NCBI RefSeq assembly: GCF_032362555.1
Contig: NC_083515.1
Location: 4,561,001 to 4,625,000, forward strand
DNA: 64,000 bases
Direction: 5' to 3'
DNA from: Amyelois transitella
Lineage: Eukaryota; Arthropoda; Insecta; Lepidoptera; Pyralidae
Below the pieces are notes generated by a model. That model saw only the letters and a list, made by a program, of their open reading frames with translations, did not search any database and was not told where the DNA came from. This document shows positions 1-13,314 of the stretch, piece by piece (position 1 is the first letter of the stretch; every line of letters starts with the position of its first letter). The translations under genes and the position numbers were made by a program.

Positions 1-20
1 ATATAGCAATTTGTACTTAC

Positions 21-95
21 ATTGTTCCTCATACTTACTGATGATCACGAATGGCTCATCACTACATATTAGACAAGGTTCCCCAAGTTCTTTGC
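21..95 (-). CDS. possible internal exon of an unidentified gene running off the left edge
   Basis: On the minus strand an AG acceptor (at 96-97) and a GTAAGT donor (15-20) bound 75 bases. One frame is fully open and reads KELGEPCLICSDEPF followed by VIISKYEEQ, entering with one base and leaving with one base of a split codon. The residue mix and the Cys-x-x-Cys (CLIC) look protein-like and could be half of a zinc-binding site, but I do not recognise the family. A second GTAAGT lies inside the exon (about 33-38 on the plus strand), so the donor is ambiguous. The acceptor has a weak pyrimidine tract. The rest of the gene would lie left of the window. Confidence 0.33.
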
Positions 96-1060
96 CTGTA
101 TGTATGCATTAATCTCGGTAGTTGTGGACGAATATTGTTCTTGTTTAAATGTTTGATAGATGGTTTTCTGGGGAAGGTTTATATCTATAAATGATACCTT
201 TACGAAGCCGGAGCAAGTCGCTATTTATAATTATGACAAGTTGAGCACAGAAGAAGCTTAAGAGAATTTGAAGAGAGTTGGCACACTCAAATATGGAGAA
301 AATAATTTGTAAACATAATATCTTAGAATTTTGAATATAATTCCGAATATTGAGTCAAAAACAATGCCACTGAAATGTAATGAAAACTTTATAATAATTT
401 ATGAAATCCTAATTTAGTAGGTAATTAAAATATGGAGTTATCAAAAAATGAAATACACAGTTTAATATTAAATTAATACGGGATTGATAAAAGGAATTAT
501 ACGTTTAATAATTATGTATTTCGTTTAAATTTTTTCACACCGTATAATATTTTAAATAAATAAATATATGTATGTTTACTTAAGGGACAAATTACACAGA
601 TTGAGTTAGCCTCGGAGTAAGTTCGAGACTCATGTTACGAGATACTAACTCAACGATACTATCTATTTAATTTATATTTGTAAACCAATATAGCTAGTTG
701 ATTTCAATAAGTTAATGAAATTGAAACTTTTTTGGCCTAAGTACCTATTAGTTATGTGCAAATCTAATTCACAAATAACTCACAATGAACTTAATAGTGC
801 AAGCTTAACCAAATTAACCGACGTAACATAATCCCATGCGGTGTATTTGACCACAGAAGCACCTTACTCGGTAAAACTTCGACTGGATTGGTCCGAAGGT
901 CCGTGTTGGTGGTTCGCCCAAGGCAAACGTGGTATGCGCGTGGGCACCGAGAGATGACAATATTCGCCACATAACCGATAGAGTCGCTCGTCTGTTACTT
1001 GATCCATCGTATTGATAAATGCTTATAAAATGTTATTCGCGTACGCATGTCATTCAGTGT
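96..1060. other. spacer without recognisable gene
   Basis: AT-rich spacer. It holds one truncated SINE tail (about 571-675, listed separately) and a somewhat GC-richer stretch near 830-1000 with no open frame that I can support. I see no exon here. Confidence 0.5.
571..675 (-). repeat. truncated tRNA-headed SINE, 3' part
   Basis: The minus strand matches the body and tail of the SINE seen full length at 30928-31176. Shared blocks are GTTGAGTTAGTATCTCGTAA, CGAACTTACTCCGAGGCTAA and AATCTGTGTAATTTGTCCC. The tRNA-like head is missing. Confidence 0.7.
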
Positions 1061-1144
1061 AATTGTGATAGTGGATGTGTACAATGTAGTTGTGTGCAAG
1101 GTTGAATAACTGAAATTTTCGTGTATTTTCAGTGCGCGGTTATA

Positions 1145-1293
1145 GGTCAGTGGCATTTAGTTTTGTTTGGGATCAGTGTTTTCACACCTTTAGCGGCATG
1201 ACGACGAGTTTCTCTGGAGCAACTTTTTTGTAATAAAAAAAGTTTGAGTGGTTGAATAGTACACTTTTTTATTATTAAGGATAACTTCTTCCT
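1145..1293 (+). promoter_or_regulatory. candidate 5' leader exon and promoter of the SLC17-like gene
   Basis: The first coding exon of the SLC17-like gene starts with an acceptor at 3997-3998, so an untranslated leader exon must lie upstream. The best donor seen is CCT|GTAAGT at 1293/1294. It follows a less AT-rich stretch containing TCAGT-type arthropod initiator matches (near 1052 and 1147). This is inference from splice signals only; the true leader may be elsewhere or outside the window. Confidence 0.28.
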
Positions 1294-2699
1294 GTAAGTC
1301 TTTTTATTTAAACTAAATTATGCTTTACTATTTCCGAAATAATACTAAATTTCTAGTCTCTTTGGTATTTCGAAGTTCTTAATAATAGGTCCTACATTAA
1401 CAAAATATTTACTTAAAATGCAAACATGGCAAAAAAAATAATTATGTACATATTATAATAAAAAACGTACAGTGAATAACATAATGAATAGACCAATTTT
1501 AGATAAAATAAAGAAAGAATAAATAAGGAAAATCTCAAAAGCAATAAACAATGGCTAACAAGATTTTAAGTGTAAATGGGCTCGTGAGTTTATACAATAA
1601 TATACAATACAATATAATAATAAACAATACATTCATAAAAATCACTTTCCATGGAATCCCTGAATAACTCTTACGAGTTATGATACTTTATAAAAAACGT
1701 GGTTCCAGTGTAGGCTATGTATTACATATAAATGCCTACACACTAAAGTATTCTTCTATTTTCCATACATTCTTATTAATTTAAGTATTTTGAAAATAGT
1801 ATTTGTTTCGTTTTTAATGCGAGAGTTTCTGTTATTATTGACTGAATGTTGGTATGTTTGTAACTTATAATGAAATCGTTATCTTTGTTCTTGCCAAATT
1901 CTAGCTGAATCTGTATAAAAGTTTGACCTATGAATTGATAATAATAAGATATAATATGCTTTTTAAATTTATTTGGTTAATCTGCGTATTCATTATTGAT
2001 ATATCAGCAATATCTTCTTCCTTGTTTTTAGTTTATTTGGTCGCCATTTCAGTTGAGTGTGATATCCTTACTTCTGTTTAAAATATGCGGTTAACAGATA
2101 CTTAACCCTAAGCCGTTTGTGTTGTGCTAAATAAAAATCTCACAAAACGATGAATTTCAAAAATTTTGCCTTAAATACTTTCTACTTAAATAGAGATACT
2201 CAAATATAAATTACACTCAAATATTACAAAAACCGTAAAACAACAGTGTGAAAATTTATGTCAACCAACAATAATCAATGTTACATAATGCTGCAACAGG
2301 ATACTAATAAAATTATTTGCACATTACAGAAATATTTGCGATCAAACAGCGCGCAGTACAAACATGATAAGAGTGATGTGTAACATGGCGTATTTTTGTC
2401 TTTTAAAAATCTGTACCTGGGTGACCGAGCAGTATTCGGTGGACGTCAGAACAACAAAAAAGATCAAAAGTATTTGAAAAATCATAAAAATTAAAAAACC
2501 AAAAAATAAATCAAAGCCCATCAAAAATGAAAAAGGCAAAAAATAAAACTGTCTAGGATAGGATTGTTGAGATAGTTTGTTTAAAATAAAATAGTGATGA
2601 AAAATAAAAACAATAGCGTCCATAGCGTCTTAGCGATTAAAATATTTGAGTTAAAAGTTGGAAGCGTCAGTTTCATGAGTGTTACAGTATGTATATTTT

Positions 2700-2962
2700 C
2701 AAAATGAATCCATACATACATACATGATCACGTCTATATCCCTTGCGGGGTAGATAGAGCCAGAACAGTACAGTCTTGAAAATACTAATAGGCCACGTTC
2801 AGCTGTTTGGTTTATGATAAAATTGAGATTCGTATAGTGACAGGTTGCTAGCTTGACGCCTAAAAGAAACATCTTAAGTTTATAACCTTTTACGACATCC
2901 ATGGGAAAGAGATGGTGTGGTCCTATTCTTTTTATCTATTGGTGCCGGGGACCACACGTCAA
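2700..2962 (-). repeat. TATG-tailed interspersed repeat (SINE-like, family A), near full length
   Basis: Reads on the minus strand from a CGTGTGGTCCCCGGCACC head through CCATGGATGTCGTAAAAGG and TAGCAACCTGTCACTAT-type blocks to the tail CAAGGGATATAGACGTGATC followed by CATG/TATG repeats. The same element recurs at least fifteen times in the window in both orientations, which is what defines it. Confidence 0.8.
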
Positions 2963-3009
2963 ATGAAGATTTATTAAAAACTTATCAATTGTTACATAAT
3001 TCAACAATA

Positions 3010-3201
3010 TAAATAAATAAATACATACGGGACAAATTACACAGATTGAGTTAGCCTCGAAGTCAGACATAAGAAGATAAACATCCAAGAATCATCCAGG
3101 CCAATCAGAAAAAGTTTTTTTCTCATCATGCCCTGACCGGGTTTCGAACCCGGGACCTCCGGTGTCACAGACAATCGAACTACCGGTACGCCACAGAGGT
3201 C
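3010..3201 (-). repeat. tRNA-headed SINE, full length
   Basis: Minus strand: head starting GACCTCTGTGGCGTACCGGT with a box A-like segment, and a box B (GGTTCGAAAC, plus-strand 3141-3150) of an RNA polymerase III promoter. This is followed by GGGCATGATGAG and a tail ending TTTGTCCCGTATGTATT. It is a tRNA-derived SINE and not a tRNA gene, since the acceptor stem is not closed. Other copies: 571, 23770, 30928, 47233, 60760. Confidence 0.82.
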
Positions 3202-4043
3202 GTCGAGAATTTAACAATATGTAAACTACTACTTTATATAGCAACAATAAAACTGTAGATACGACCTTCAACAGGTACTAACTACGTAATACGAATTAAG
3301 TATGTATCTATTCGACAGGTAGGTATTTGAAAAGATACTAGTATAGTATCTACTAATGTAGCTTGATTACAATTACGTTTGTTAAAAATGTTTTTATTGA
3401 GTTGCTTTTGTCTGCCCTTGTTACAAATGTCATCTGTTGTTTTGCCACAGATCCATGCTATAATTTAAAAACAATAAAATGTAATATTTATTACCATAAA
3501 GCGATGAATAGCAGCTCTGTTAAAGTTAATTTAATAATTTCGTTTTATCCCGTACCCGTGTAAATTCCAAAAATAAGTAGCTATGTTACTCCTAAGTGCA
3601 AAAAGTTTTAAATTTATTGTTTTTAGTTTATATCGAATCAATTTAAAAAGAAAGAAAATATGAAAAAAAATTCTCTACAATATAAATAATGAAAAAGATC
3701 TTATTATTAACTGAAAAAATCAAATAGTATTTTATTTGTTCATGTTTTATCTTGAATATATAATTCAAACTATTAATTTTCACCAAAGAACTAATCAAGT
3801 GTTAAATACAATATGATTCAAACTATCACTATTCATTATAGCACAACCAATCAATTGTTTCTAGTCGAATGCATTTTTCAATTGTTTATTTTTAACGTGT
3901 ATTATAAACAGAAAATAGCCTGTTTGCTAACTTCCTAAAATTTGGTGAATAAGATGAATTTATTGTTAGTAAACGAATGTACATTGTTTTGTTTTCAGGT
4001 TAACGTTTTGTAATCAGATTTTGAAAAACCGCTAAAACCAAAA

Positions 4044-7000
4044 ATGGAGGATCGTGATGGTCCAGCGCAGGCGCATAAACTTCTGGGTCAGAAGACCAGG
4101 GTCACCAGGCCTGTAGACAATGCATTGACAAGAACTTTGCGATCATGTAAGTATAAGTAAATCTCCTTGTTTGGTAATTAAAGCTTGAAAAATATCTATC
4201 GAGTTTTGAGTCAGAGAAAAAAATCACTTGTAAAGGCGGACTTATCTTTTCCACTCAACCAGAAAACAATAAAGGAACCAGATAATTAACTTAAAACAGC
4301 GGCAAGTCACCGTTTCCTTAATCTTTAAGAATTTGACTAAAACACACCCCTACTTATCGATCTTTAATGCTAAGGGTCAGTTCATATCGAGACGACGACG
4401 CGATGCTGCACACGACTTATCATAGAGCAAATCAAAGTTAGCCACGCAGAGGGGATCATCTTTTTGTATCTAGATAAAGGTCAAAATCTGGCTAAAAGTA
4501 GTTTCGCTTCTCATCTCAGTAAAAACTGACCTTTATACTCTAGTTAACTCCCTAGTAACCTTAGCTCTAAAGAATAATATAAACTTTACAACAGTCTGAA
4601 ATTAGTTATGGCCATTTGAATTGTTTTATAACAGAACCGACCACCGATAACATAAATACATAATAAACCTTGGACTGTAAGCGTTGTACACATTCATTAG
4701 CATTGCATTTTGATTAAACTCACATCCAGGGAAATGCATTAGTAAGTTGGCATTGAATACAGAAGTAGGTCTTCCCACGCAGACTTTCTCAGCAAACTTG
4801 CTTTGTGTTATGGCATGCAATTTCTATGGCACATACATCGCAACTTAAGTTCATTGACATTGCAGAAATGTTGCCGCAGTCAACGGTCTAATATTCCCAA
4901 GGCGATAAGCTCCGTATGCAACTTTGAACTTATCTGGAAAATTGTGTGAGAAAGTGATAAAATGATGAAATGTGGGAATGTGGGGAGAATGTTTTTATAA
5001 AACTATATCTCTTTTCGTTGAAGCATAGGATCTACAAACTCTAACGGTAACAAATTATCGTGAGGAAATCTGCACACTAGTGACACTAATCCCATGGGTC
5101 TAGTGACACCGGCAGACTCAGTCTCAGATCGTAGCTAAAGACGGACCCCGAGGTCCTGTCCAGGTTTGAGGTTCAATCAAAATAAACTTAAACCGTAAAC
5201 TTAACAAATTTCATTATATGCTGTTATAATAATAAGTAAGGTGTTATAGAAATATACCTTTTTATTACATAAGAATTATTTCATCAGGTCTCTACAACTA
5301 TTTTCGCTACCGGTAACTGCGATAACTAAATCTTGGTTTCAAATTATCTAAATATTTATATCATAATATCATATAGATATGTGCAAATATTATTCAATTG
5401 CGTAATTGAGACTAAAGTTTTAAACTACAATAATTCTTTCAAAATTTCAATAAAACTAACTTTTTCCAGGTCATAAAAAGAATTGTGATGTATTTTACGG
5501 TCTACCTGACCTCAAGTTTTAATTATTCATACATAAGTTGTTGGTTCTTATTCCTTTAATCGCTGCTTACGATATACATCAAAGTTATCAAGCAAAGCAT
5601 CTCCTTCAAGTCTTGTGAGAATTGGCTACTGCTGCTGGACCATTTAAAATAAAATAGGCTGTAATATATGTATATAAGACCGTCAAGAAGTAAGATGGTT
5701 TCGATCACACGGGAGAGCAGCCACAGTTATATATTTTGTAAAATATATGTTTCTTTAACTTTCAGGTTGTTTCATCCCTCAGCGCTATATACTCGGAGTC
5801 ATGGGTTTGCTCGGCGTTTGCAATGCCTATACAATGCGAGTCTGCCTCAACTTAGCCATAACTCAGATGGTTCGAGTGAACAAGACGAAACAAGTTTATG
5901 TTGATGAGTTTGCGTGCCCGAGTGATGATGTTGACGTCACTAACACCACATCTGTTGTAGTTGAAAATCCAGTGAGTATTAAAAAGTTGCAATAAAAAAA
6001 AAGTCGTCAGCTAAACGTGTCCTATCAGTTTTTTCCAAGGTTACGGTACGCATAGTTCTGATTAAACCATTGACGGTAAATTAAGTGATATTATCTAATG
6101 CGTCCATGAAGGTGTACAGCAAGAGTTATATAGTGACCGCTGTTATACTGTGATAAATTTAGCAAGTTATTGTAGGATAAAATCACTCCTGTTTTTTCCT
6201 AACGGCCTGACTGGAAAATCTTTGACAAATATTTTGCGCAAAAATAAAGTAGTTTAGCTTAGTAAGCCAACACCATAACTTTGAAATCAACAATAAATAT
6301 TTTACTTTGCAGAAATTTAAATTAGTTGAAACATCTGTAAAAAACCAAAGCCATCCCTACTCTTATTCAGAGAGCCTTGACATAATTTTATTTATGAGGA
6401 TGCTACGAGGCTTTAAAGTTTCGTAATGTTAATTATCATGGTTAATTGGAAGTCGCCATCGTAACAAAATTGTCCTTGTAATTAAGGCAAAGCTGACTAA
6501 CGTCCCGTTAAATAACAGTCCTTGAAATTTCATGACATGATCGGATCAGGCAATTATTATTAATTGTGGGTTTTGTCAAAGGGATTCTATTTAGTCATAG
6601 TTATTTTTAGACTATAAATTTATTTGACAAAAATTAATAATTTGACTCGTTCTAGCACTTAATAAGGTCATCCGCATTGCAAGAGAAAATTTTAATATTT
6701 TGCAACAATTTGAATACTTCATGACTACATACATATATTCTACGAATAGCTACCTAGGTTTTATAGAGATTTGTTCTTATAGCAGATGAAATTACATTCA
6801 TTTCATAATAAGTAGCGCATTGGTAATCGCAATATTAGGCATGGAGTTGTTACATAAAGATCAGCTTAAGAGTTTATGCAGTTGGCCAAAATTTACAGTC
6901 TTTTTCTGTACGAAAAGATTGATAATGTTTCAACTTTTTTGATTAGTTCATGACGAAAATTGTCCACTCTGTTCAAAATATTCATAGACATCGGTAAAGA

Positions 7001-10000
7001 CATACATATGTAAGACAAATTATCCCAATTTTATTTCTATGACATTAGAAACTCAAACGAAGAAATTCTTCATTATTATTATTTTTTTAATTTCATATTT
7101 TTGTTCTAGTACGCAATCGGCGAATGGGATCAAGCTACCCAAGGTCTGATTTTGAGCGGGTTCTACTATGGATACGCGGCTACTCAGGTCCCTGGAGGGT
7201 ACTTTGCGGAGAAAGTGGGGGGAAAATGGACCCTTGGTCTAGGGTTGTTGAGTACCGCCCTATTCACTTTTCTGACGCCGATCGTGACGAGGGCAGGCGG
7301 CGCCACTTGGCTTTTCATATTACGTATTCTTCAGGGAATGGGCGAGGTTGGTATATTTTATATTTAATTATGATTTTATAACCGAATGGATTTCATTTAG
7401 TCTATTAATTTTATATAGCCATTCGAGTGCAGACTTATTAAAAGTTAGAGATAGGAGCTGGAATTTTCAATTAGTAAGTAAAAAATGGACCCTATTTTGT
7501 TGGGAAGTTAGTCGCAAAACGTATGTTAAAATGGATTTGGTGTTAAGGTAAGTCTGAAGTAGGATGCCTTTTGGCATTATGTAAGTAAAAATTTATTACA
7601 AAGGTAATATAAAAGGTCTTTAGGACTCCAGGGTCCCTAGGGTAGACACAATTGTTCTTATTTTTTCATTTATACTTTAGCTATGAGGAGAAGCAATAAT
7701 TTTATTTTCTAATATTTTAAGAATCTATAGAGAAAAAGGATGGGAACAAACACCCAAAAGATGATGAAATAAAAATAATGAAGCTTATACAAATTCCAGG
7801 GACCTACAATGCCGGCTCTCATGATCATGCTGGCCAGATGGGTGCCGCCCCACGAGCGCTCCTTCCAAGGAGCCCTAGTCTTCGGCGGGGCGCAGATTGG
7901 CAACATCTTCGGTTCCTTCATGTCTGGAATTCTCCTATCTGAAGGCAGAGACTGGGCATATGTGTTCTATTTCTTTGGCGGCTTCGGCATTTTGTGGTTC
8001 ATTTTATGGGTGAGATTATTTTTATGTTTATGTTCAGTGGGCTATATTAAGAAAAGTATACAACTTACAAAATGTTTACATATGTCAGTAATACAAAGGT
8101 AATATACTTTTTATGTGACCCACGGTAAAGTTATTATTATTATTTTTGAGTTAATTATGTTGGAAAATAAAGTCTTCATTGTAACTGTTTGCAAAGAACC
8201 TCTTCTTTCTCCTAACGTTAGTCTCGGTTACATCTTCACCTCTCTAGAGACGAAGATGATTTAATTATATCCATTATCCAGATTATAAGGTAATATCACA
8301 CTACAAAGAACCATTTCACCCTTAAACTTAACTTCTATTTTCAAAATTATTTTCAGAGCCTTTTATGCTACAGCACGCCGAACACACATCCTTACATTTC
8401 AAAGAAGGAATTGACGTATTTGAACAACAATGTGACTACAGCTGACAGCCATGGAGCGAAGGATCCTGTGCCTTGGAAGGGCATATTGCGTTCGGCGCCA
8501 GTCTGGGCACTAGTCTGGGCTGCTGTGAGTACCTACCCATGTATATACTAAGATAATGTAGGTACACTATATTTAATACGACGTTACTTAGCTTACGTCA
8601 GTCGGGAATAATAAAGCTGCAATGTATGTGTAAATTAGTTAAGTCGTTTAAAAGTTATGGAGGGGTAGAGAAGTTCAGAATGGTGTTTAAGTTTAGCATA
8701 TCTATATATTTAAACATACATGTTTAAAGCGTAAGGAAGAGACGTTACGTTTAATGCGTTAAATAGATAGAAATATTTTGACAAGACTGTTTCATTATTT
8801 TCACCCACTCTTTTAAACGGTATTGAATTTATATTTTTTTTTCTGTAGAAAAATGAAAGGGAATGATGTAATATTGTGAAGGTATATAGTTGTTTTCTTA
8901 TTAACCGACTTCGAAAAGGAGGAGGTTCTAAAATCAACCTTTTTTTTAAGTTACACGTTCATAATTTATTTTCAGGTTGGTCACGACTGGGGCTACTACA
9001 CAATGGTCACTGATCTCCCGAAATATTCCCACGATGTCCTCAAATTCAACATTGCGACCACTGGCACACTGACCGCTCTGCCATACATGGCCATGTGGCT
9101 GTGTTCCTTCCTATTTGGCTTCGTTTGTGACTTGTGCATCAAAAAAGGCTGGCATACGATCAAAACTGGAAGAATTATACACACTACGATTGGTAATTTT
9201 CTGTTGTATGTTATTGGTACTCTGGCAAGCTTGCGTTTGTTGCCAACTACTATCTACATTGTGTGTGATTCATATTGCTTTTGCTTATTCGAACTTTAAC
9301 TTTTACGTTATAAGTTTTTTTTTTTTCTAATCACAGCGTGTTAATAAAAAATAAGCTCTCAAAATAGCATAAAAAATCAAAATTATTTATAATTTATAAA
9401 GACTCAAAAGGACACATTACATGTAGTGCTTCGGCAAAGCTTGACGTCCTTTACGATTGAGTCACTATTTACCCACAGAAATTTGAATAATTTATATTTT
9501 TATGATTTCTGTAACTTTTACCCTTCCCACATTTTGGTATAATACCAGTATTAACACATGTGTTTTACCTGCTAATTCGATAATAGATTCTACTACTATA
9601 ACACAAATCGCATTGTGAAATATTGATGGTCCAGTTGTATCTTGATAGGTACTTTAGAGAGTTAACAGTCTGTGCCACTCTTAATGTTTGTTTACGTCAG
9701 CGCACGTGCTTATTCGCTTGCGACTGAGTTTAACTACAGAGTAAATAGGACTCTAGCGTTGAGAATGATTGATGACCTATTTGGCGTTGAGAGGAGAGCA
9801 ATACAAACACAAACAATGTTAGATGTTGTTACGTTTTTCAAACAAAACGTCCATTAAAATCTTGATAAGATTTTGTTTAACCCAAGTGTATCTTTGTTAA
9901 TGCTTATGCACAACCTTTTTATACTAATAAATCAAACACTTACTTATTCTTCTCATACACATAGACAAGTTACAATCTGAAGAAGGTCATTGGGATTCAG

Positions 10001-12748
10001 AGATTGTCACAAGTAGAAAGAGAATTTGAAGTGGGTAAGACAATCCGTTCTTAACTATATTCGTGGCGGGAAGAGAAACAGTTGGCACACACTATTTTTT
10101 CTTCGCTACCAGGCATGGAAGGTTTAAATAAAATTCGACTGTGGCAAAAACTACCTATACGCCACAAGTCACAAAAATAAAAAATAGAATTACGCGACGC
10201 TATCAGTCAAAAACAGCGAAAAACCTAAATCGCGCAAGCAAAGATTTCACGGATTGGAGCATATATACAACCTTCGACAACACATCAACCACGCCAAAAA
10301 CAGCAAACACGCCAACAACATAACAACTAGCCTGGCGGAAGATTTTCCCTTTGGTGGTGGTTGAGCCGAATCATCGCTCCCGCTACACGACTAATGCATG
10401 TTTTTATCCGTTACTACCAAGCCTTACATTAGTACATTACATAAGTACTAAAGTTTCTTCATGCCAATAAAGTTGTATTGATATTTTAGCGGCAACGGGT
10501 CCAGCCATTTGCATCATTCTGGCGTCATACGCTGGCTGTGACCGCACCGCAGCCATGGTCTACTTCGTGCTGTCCTTAGCTCTGATGGGAGGCTTCTACA
10601 GTGGCATGAAGGTAATTGGTTTATTCGGATGAAGTTTATTAACTAACATTCTGACAACTTGGTGTCAGGAGTCGCCTTTGCTGTACGTGTTTAATTATTT
10701 TTTTGGATCCTAAATGTAAAACTGAGGAAATAATGGTCAGTGCTTTGTGAGTAATGGATTCAAGTGAAAATTAAATGCAAGGTAATCCATCAATAGATCT
10801 TTACTATAGATTTTAGTAGCAACAGGTTGAACAATGTGTTCTCCCTATTGTGTTTAAATTCTTCAGATACAGAACTGACAAGACACAGCAGTTTGCTTAA
10901 AAACTTTGGCTTGTCAGATAATCAGCTATTGTCCAGATATGGAACCAAGCCAGGAAAATGCTTCCTGAAATATATTTTGTCCTTCGGACCCTGTTTTAAT
11001 CTGTTTGTACATAACTAATGCTATAAACCATATTTTATTGTATTCCAGGTGAATGCTCTAGACCTCGCACCTAACTACGCCGGGTCATTGACCTCACTTG
11101 TCAACACAACGTCCACCTTCGCAGGCATCGTGACGCCATATCTTATAGGGCTAATGACACCAAATGTACGTACCATATCTATGGATATTATTATTTTACC
11201 ACTATTTTATCGAAAATCAGTTGCCACAGTTGCCAATACATTCGTATTGTAAAAAAATTTCATCATATACGCCACGCCAGGCCACACGCACAAGTACTGT
11301 AAGATTTTCATTCACTTAAATCACAATTAGAGATTTAGTTTAATTTGTAGTAAAATTAAAAAAAATAAAATGCTTATATACAAACTCGCTAAATGGATTA
11401 GGCACTGTGGTGTTCATACAAGAACTTCGGAAGCGAAGCTTTGGTCAAATATTAGGGATCTAAAATTCAAAACTAACCACGAGTTCTTTCTTGATCTCTT
11501 ATTGCTACCGTTTCAGCTTACTATTAAAGAAAAAAATAAAATAACGCCCAGAGACAAAATAAAGCACAGCCAATTATTCAGGCTGAATTTAAAACATAAA
11601 GAATTAAATGCGTACTTTGTAACGTAGATGAAAAACAGCTACGTATTTACTCTTAATTCGACCCCCTAGGGTTGCGTCCTGCGGTTCGCCCTAGGCGCAA
11701 CATGGCGTTCATTAAGATTTATAAGATTGAGGCCTATTCCGAATGTGGAATGTCACGAATGTGGGAATTATACAGCGCCTTAAATGGTTCTTTCTCTTCT
11801 GGAATAAAGATTATTCACACAAAAAATGTAGTAGGGGGTTAATATAATATTATATTAATATAGTTTAGTAAATAATATAGGTATTAAACCCACACGTAAC
11901 GTACCTTTATCACGGATGTTTCGAATTATATTACAATGATCCGTGGTCACCGAGCGAGAACTACAATACTTCGTACCAATATTAATACACTATACTTAGA
12001 ATTTCGCTCGGTTATTTATAAATACGATATTTATTAAAGTTTTAAATCAGTTAAATTTGGTTTCGGCTTCGCTCTATGGGAATTTTCGATAGAAGAAGAC
12101 TACGAAAAATTATTGTAAAAATGTTATAAGAATGACAATTGAAATAAACAGATGCGATTGAATAAAACGTAGTATTAATATACTCTTTGATTTTGATTAA
12201 GATAATTGAATTTTCCTAAGATAAAAATGTGAAAAAATTAATTATTTAATATATAAAAGAAACTCAACAAAATTAATTAAGCATGCAGCAACCCTTGTCC
12301 GATGAACGGGTCAGAACCATGCCCACTCTGTCAAGAGGGACTAATAGGAAGAACCGTTAATTATTTTCTTTTTAATGAAATCAGACCTTACTATATGATT
12401 CTAGTATAATTCGCAGAGAAACGTGACCTTTTTATGGTTATATTTTGTACGAATAGAACAGGAGGCCATGTTTTTCGATCTGTACATATTTCGAAACAGA
12501 ATTGATCATCTCTTTTTTTACAGTCAACGTTACAAGAATGGCGCGGCGCATTTTGGGTGTGTTTCGCTGTATTGGTCGGCACCAATGTGGTATATTGCAT
12601 CTGGGCTGATGGCAAGCAACAGTGGTGGGATGACGTGCGGCAGTACGGATACCCACCAGGCTGGAAGCATGGTCCCATCATTAGAGAAACCATACCTGAT
12701 GAAGTAGAAGCAGTACAACTGACTCGAAAAGAGGATCAGAAAGAGTGA
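4044..12748 (+). CDS. SLC17-family anion transporter (sialin / sodium-phosphate cotransporter-like), complete
   Basis: Nine coding exons: 4044-4146, 5766-5971, 7110-7346, 7800-8009, 8357-8524, 8976-9192, 10490-10611, 11049-11165, 12524-12748. They join in phase to give 534 aa, normal for SLC17. An in-frame TAA at 4011 in the same exon fixes the start. The predicted protein is a twelve-TM major facilitator. PQRYILGVMGLLGVCNAYTM is TM1. A loop with sequons (NKT, NTT) follows, as is typical of the large glycosylated loop between TM1 and TM2. Then come the family block GFYYGYAATQVPGGYFAEKV, the motif ARWVPPHERS and the GHDWGYYTMVTDLPKY stretch. The C-tail is hydrophilic (ends KEDQKE). SLC17 proteins move organic anions or phosphate with H+ or Na+ across plasma, lysosomal or vesicle membranes. 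Substrate cannot be read from sequence; insect relatives are usually labelled putative inorganic phosphate cotransporters. Introns carry SINE and MITE fragments. Confidence 0.93.
8200..8262 (-). repeat. fragment of SINE-like family C
   Basis: Short stretch (CCTAACGTTAGTCTCGGTTA, then CATCTTCACCTCTCTAGAGA) matching the same portion of the repeats at 50757-51060 and 38955-39035. It lies in intron 4 of the SLC17-like gene. Confidence 0.5.
11260..11830. other. intronic stretch of possible mobile origin
   Basis: Within intron 8 of the SLC17-like gene an 85-codon open frame (11370-11627, plus) begins MLIYKLAKWIRHCGVHTRTS. It is followed near 11660-11705 by a GC-richer block (CCCCCTAGGGTTGCGTCCTG). 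I do not recognise the protein. It has no splice context in phase with the host gene, so it is more likely a relic of an inserted element than an exon. Confidence 0.25.
11870..11990 (+). mobile_element. MITE copy with one long arm
   Basis: The arm ATAGGTATTAAACCCACACG, continuing TAACGTACCTTTATCACGG, matches the arms of the palindromic element at 13851-14003. The central loop (ACCGAGCGAGAAC) is in the opposite orientation to that in the other copy. The second arm is not recognisable here. Non-autonomous DNA transposon fragment. Confidence 0.55.
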
Positions 12749-13308
12749 CGTCATGTATACCTGTCTTTATCTGACCCTAGTATAAAGAAAAGGAGAGGTG
12801 TAGACATTTTTTGTCTATGGCCAGTTTGTGTAGCCAAACCATTAAGTAATCTTTAAAGTGTGTAGGACTCACTCATAAAATGAGTATAAAATTGTTGTCG
12901 ATTTTTTATTAGTTTTGATTAAAAATGTATGATAGCATCAATTACTTGAATTTAGTACAAGTTTTAGATATGAGAGAAACTCAATATTATTGTGTTCATA
13001 CTCATTAAGTTTTGTAAAAGAAAATAAGCATAATATTATTAAAATGATAGATAGCTGCTTGTTAGTTTAAGTATTAAGGATTTAAGCCCAGTGCCTAGTC
13101 AAAACAAGAAAATAATTCTCACTTAAATAAAAAAAACCCACAAAGAAAGACATTCCGACTATATTTTTGCTGCCTTAATATTCTTCAACTTTTAAAGTTG
13201 CTTACATAAAGGATACTTAACTTATACAAAAGTTTTTGAACCAATTTAATTTTAATACCTAAACTTGTTATTTTATATGCTTTATATACAAATGTTAAGT
13301 GCAATTAA

Positions 13309-13314
13309 AATAAA
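13309..13314 (+). other. poly(A) signal of the SLC17-like gene
   Basis: AATAAA about 560 bases after the stop codon. It is the best-placed canonical hexamer, followed by a T-rich stretch; earlier weaker variants exist. Confidence 0.5.

Noticed and set aside
2342-2623. Minus-strand open frame of 93 codons, hydrophobic.
   Set aside because: Composition (Phe/Ile/Leu/Lys) is what AT-rich DNA gives by chance. There is no splice context and no recognisable motif.
3125-3201. tRNA gene on the minus strand.
   Set aside because: Box A/B-like segments are present, but the cloverleaf does not close and the sequence continues into a SINE body found in several other copies.
10141-10323. Thr/Lys-rich open frame between exons 6 and 7 of the SLC17-like gene.
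   Set aside because: No ATG, no splice sites in phase, and simple-composition residues. Likely inserted non-coding sequence.
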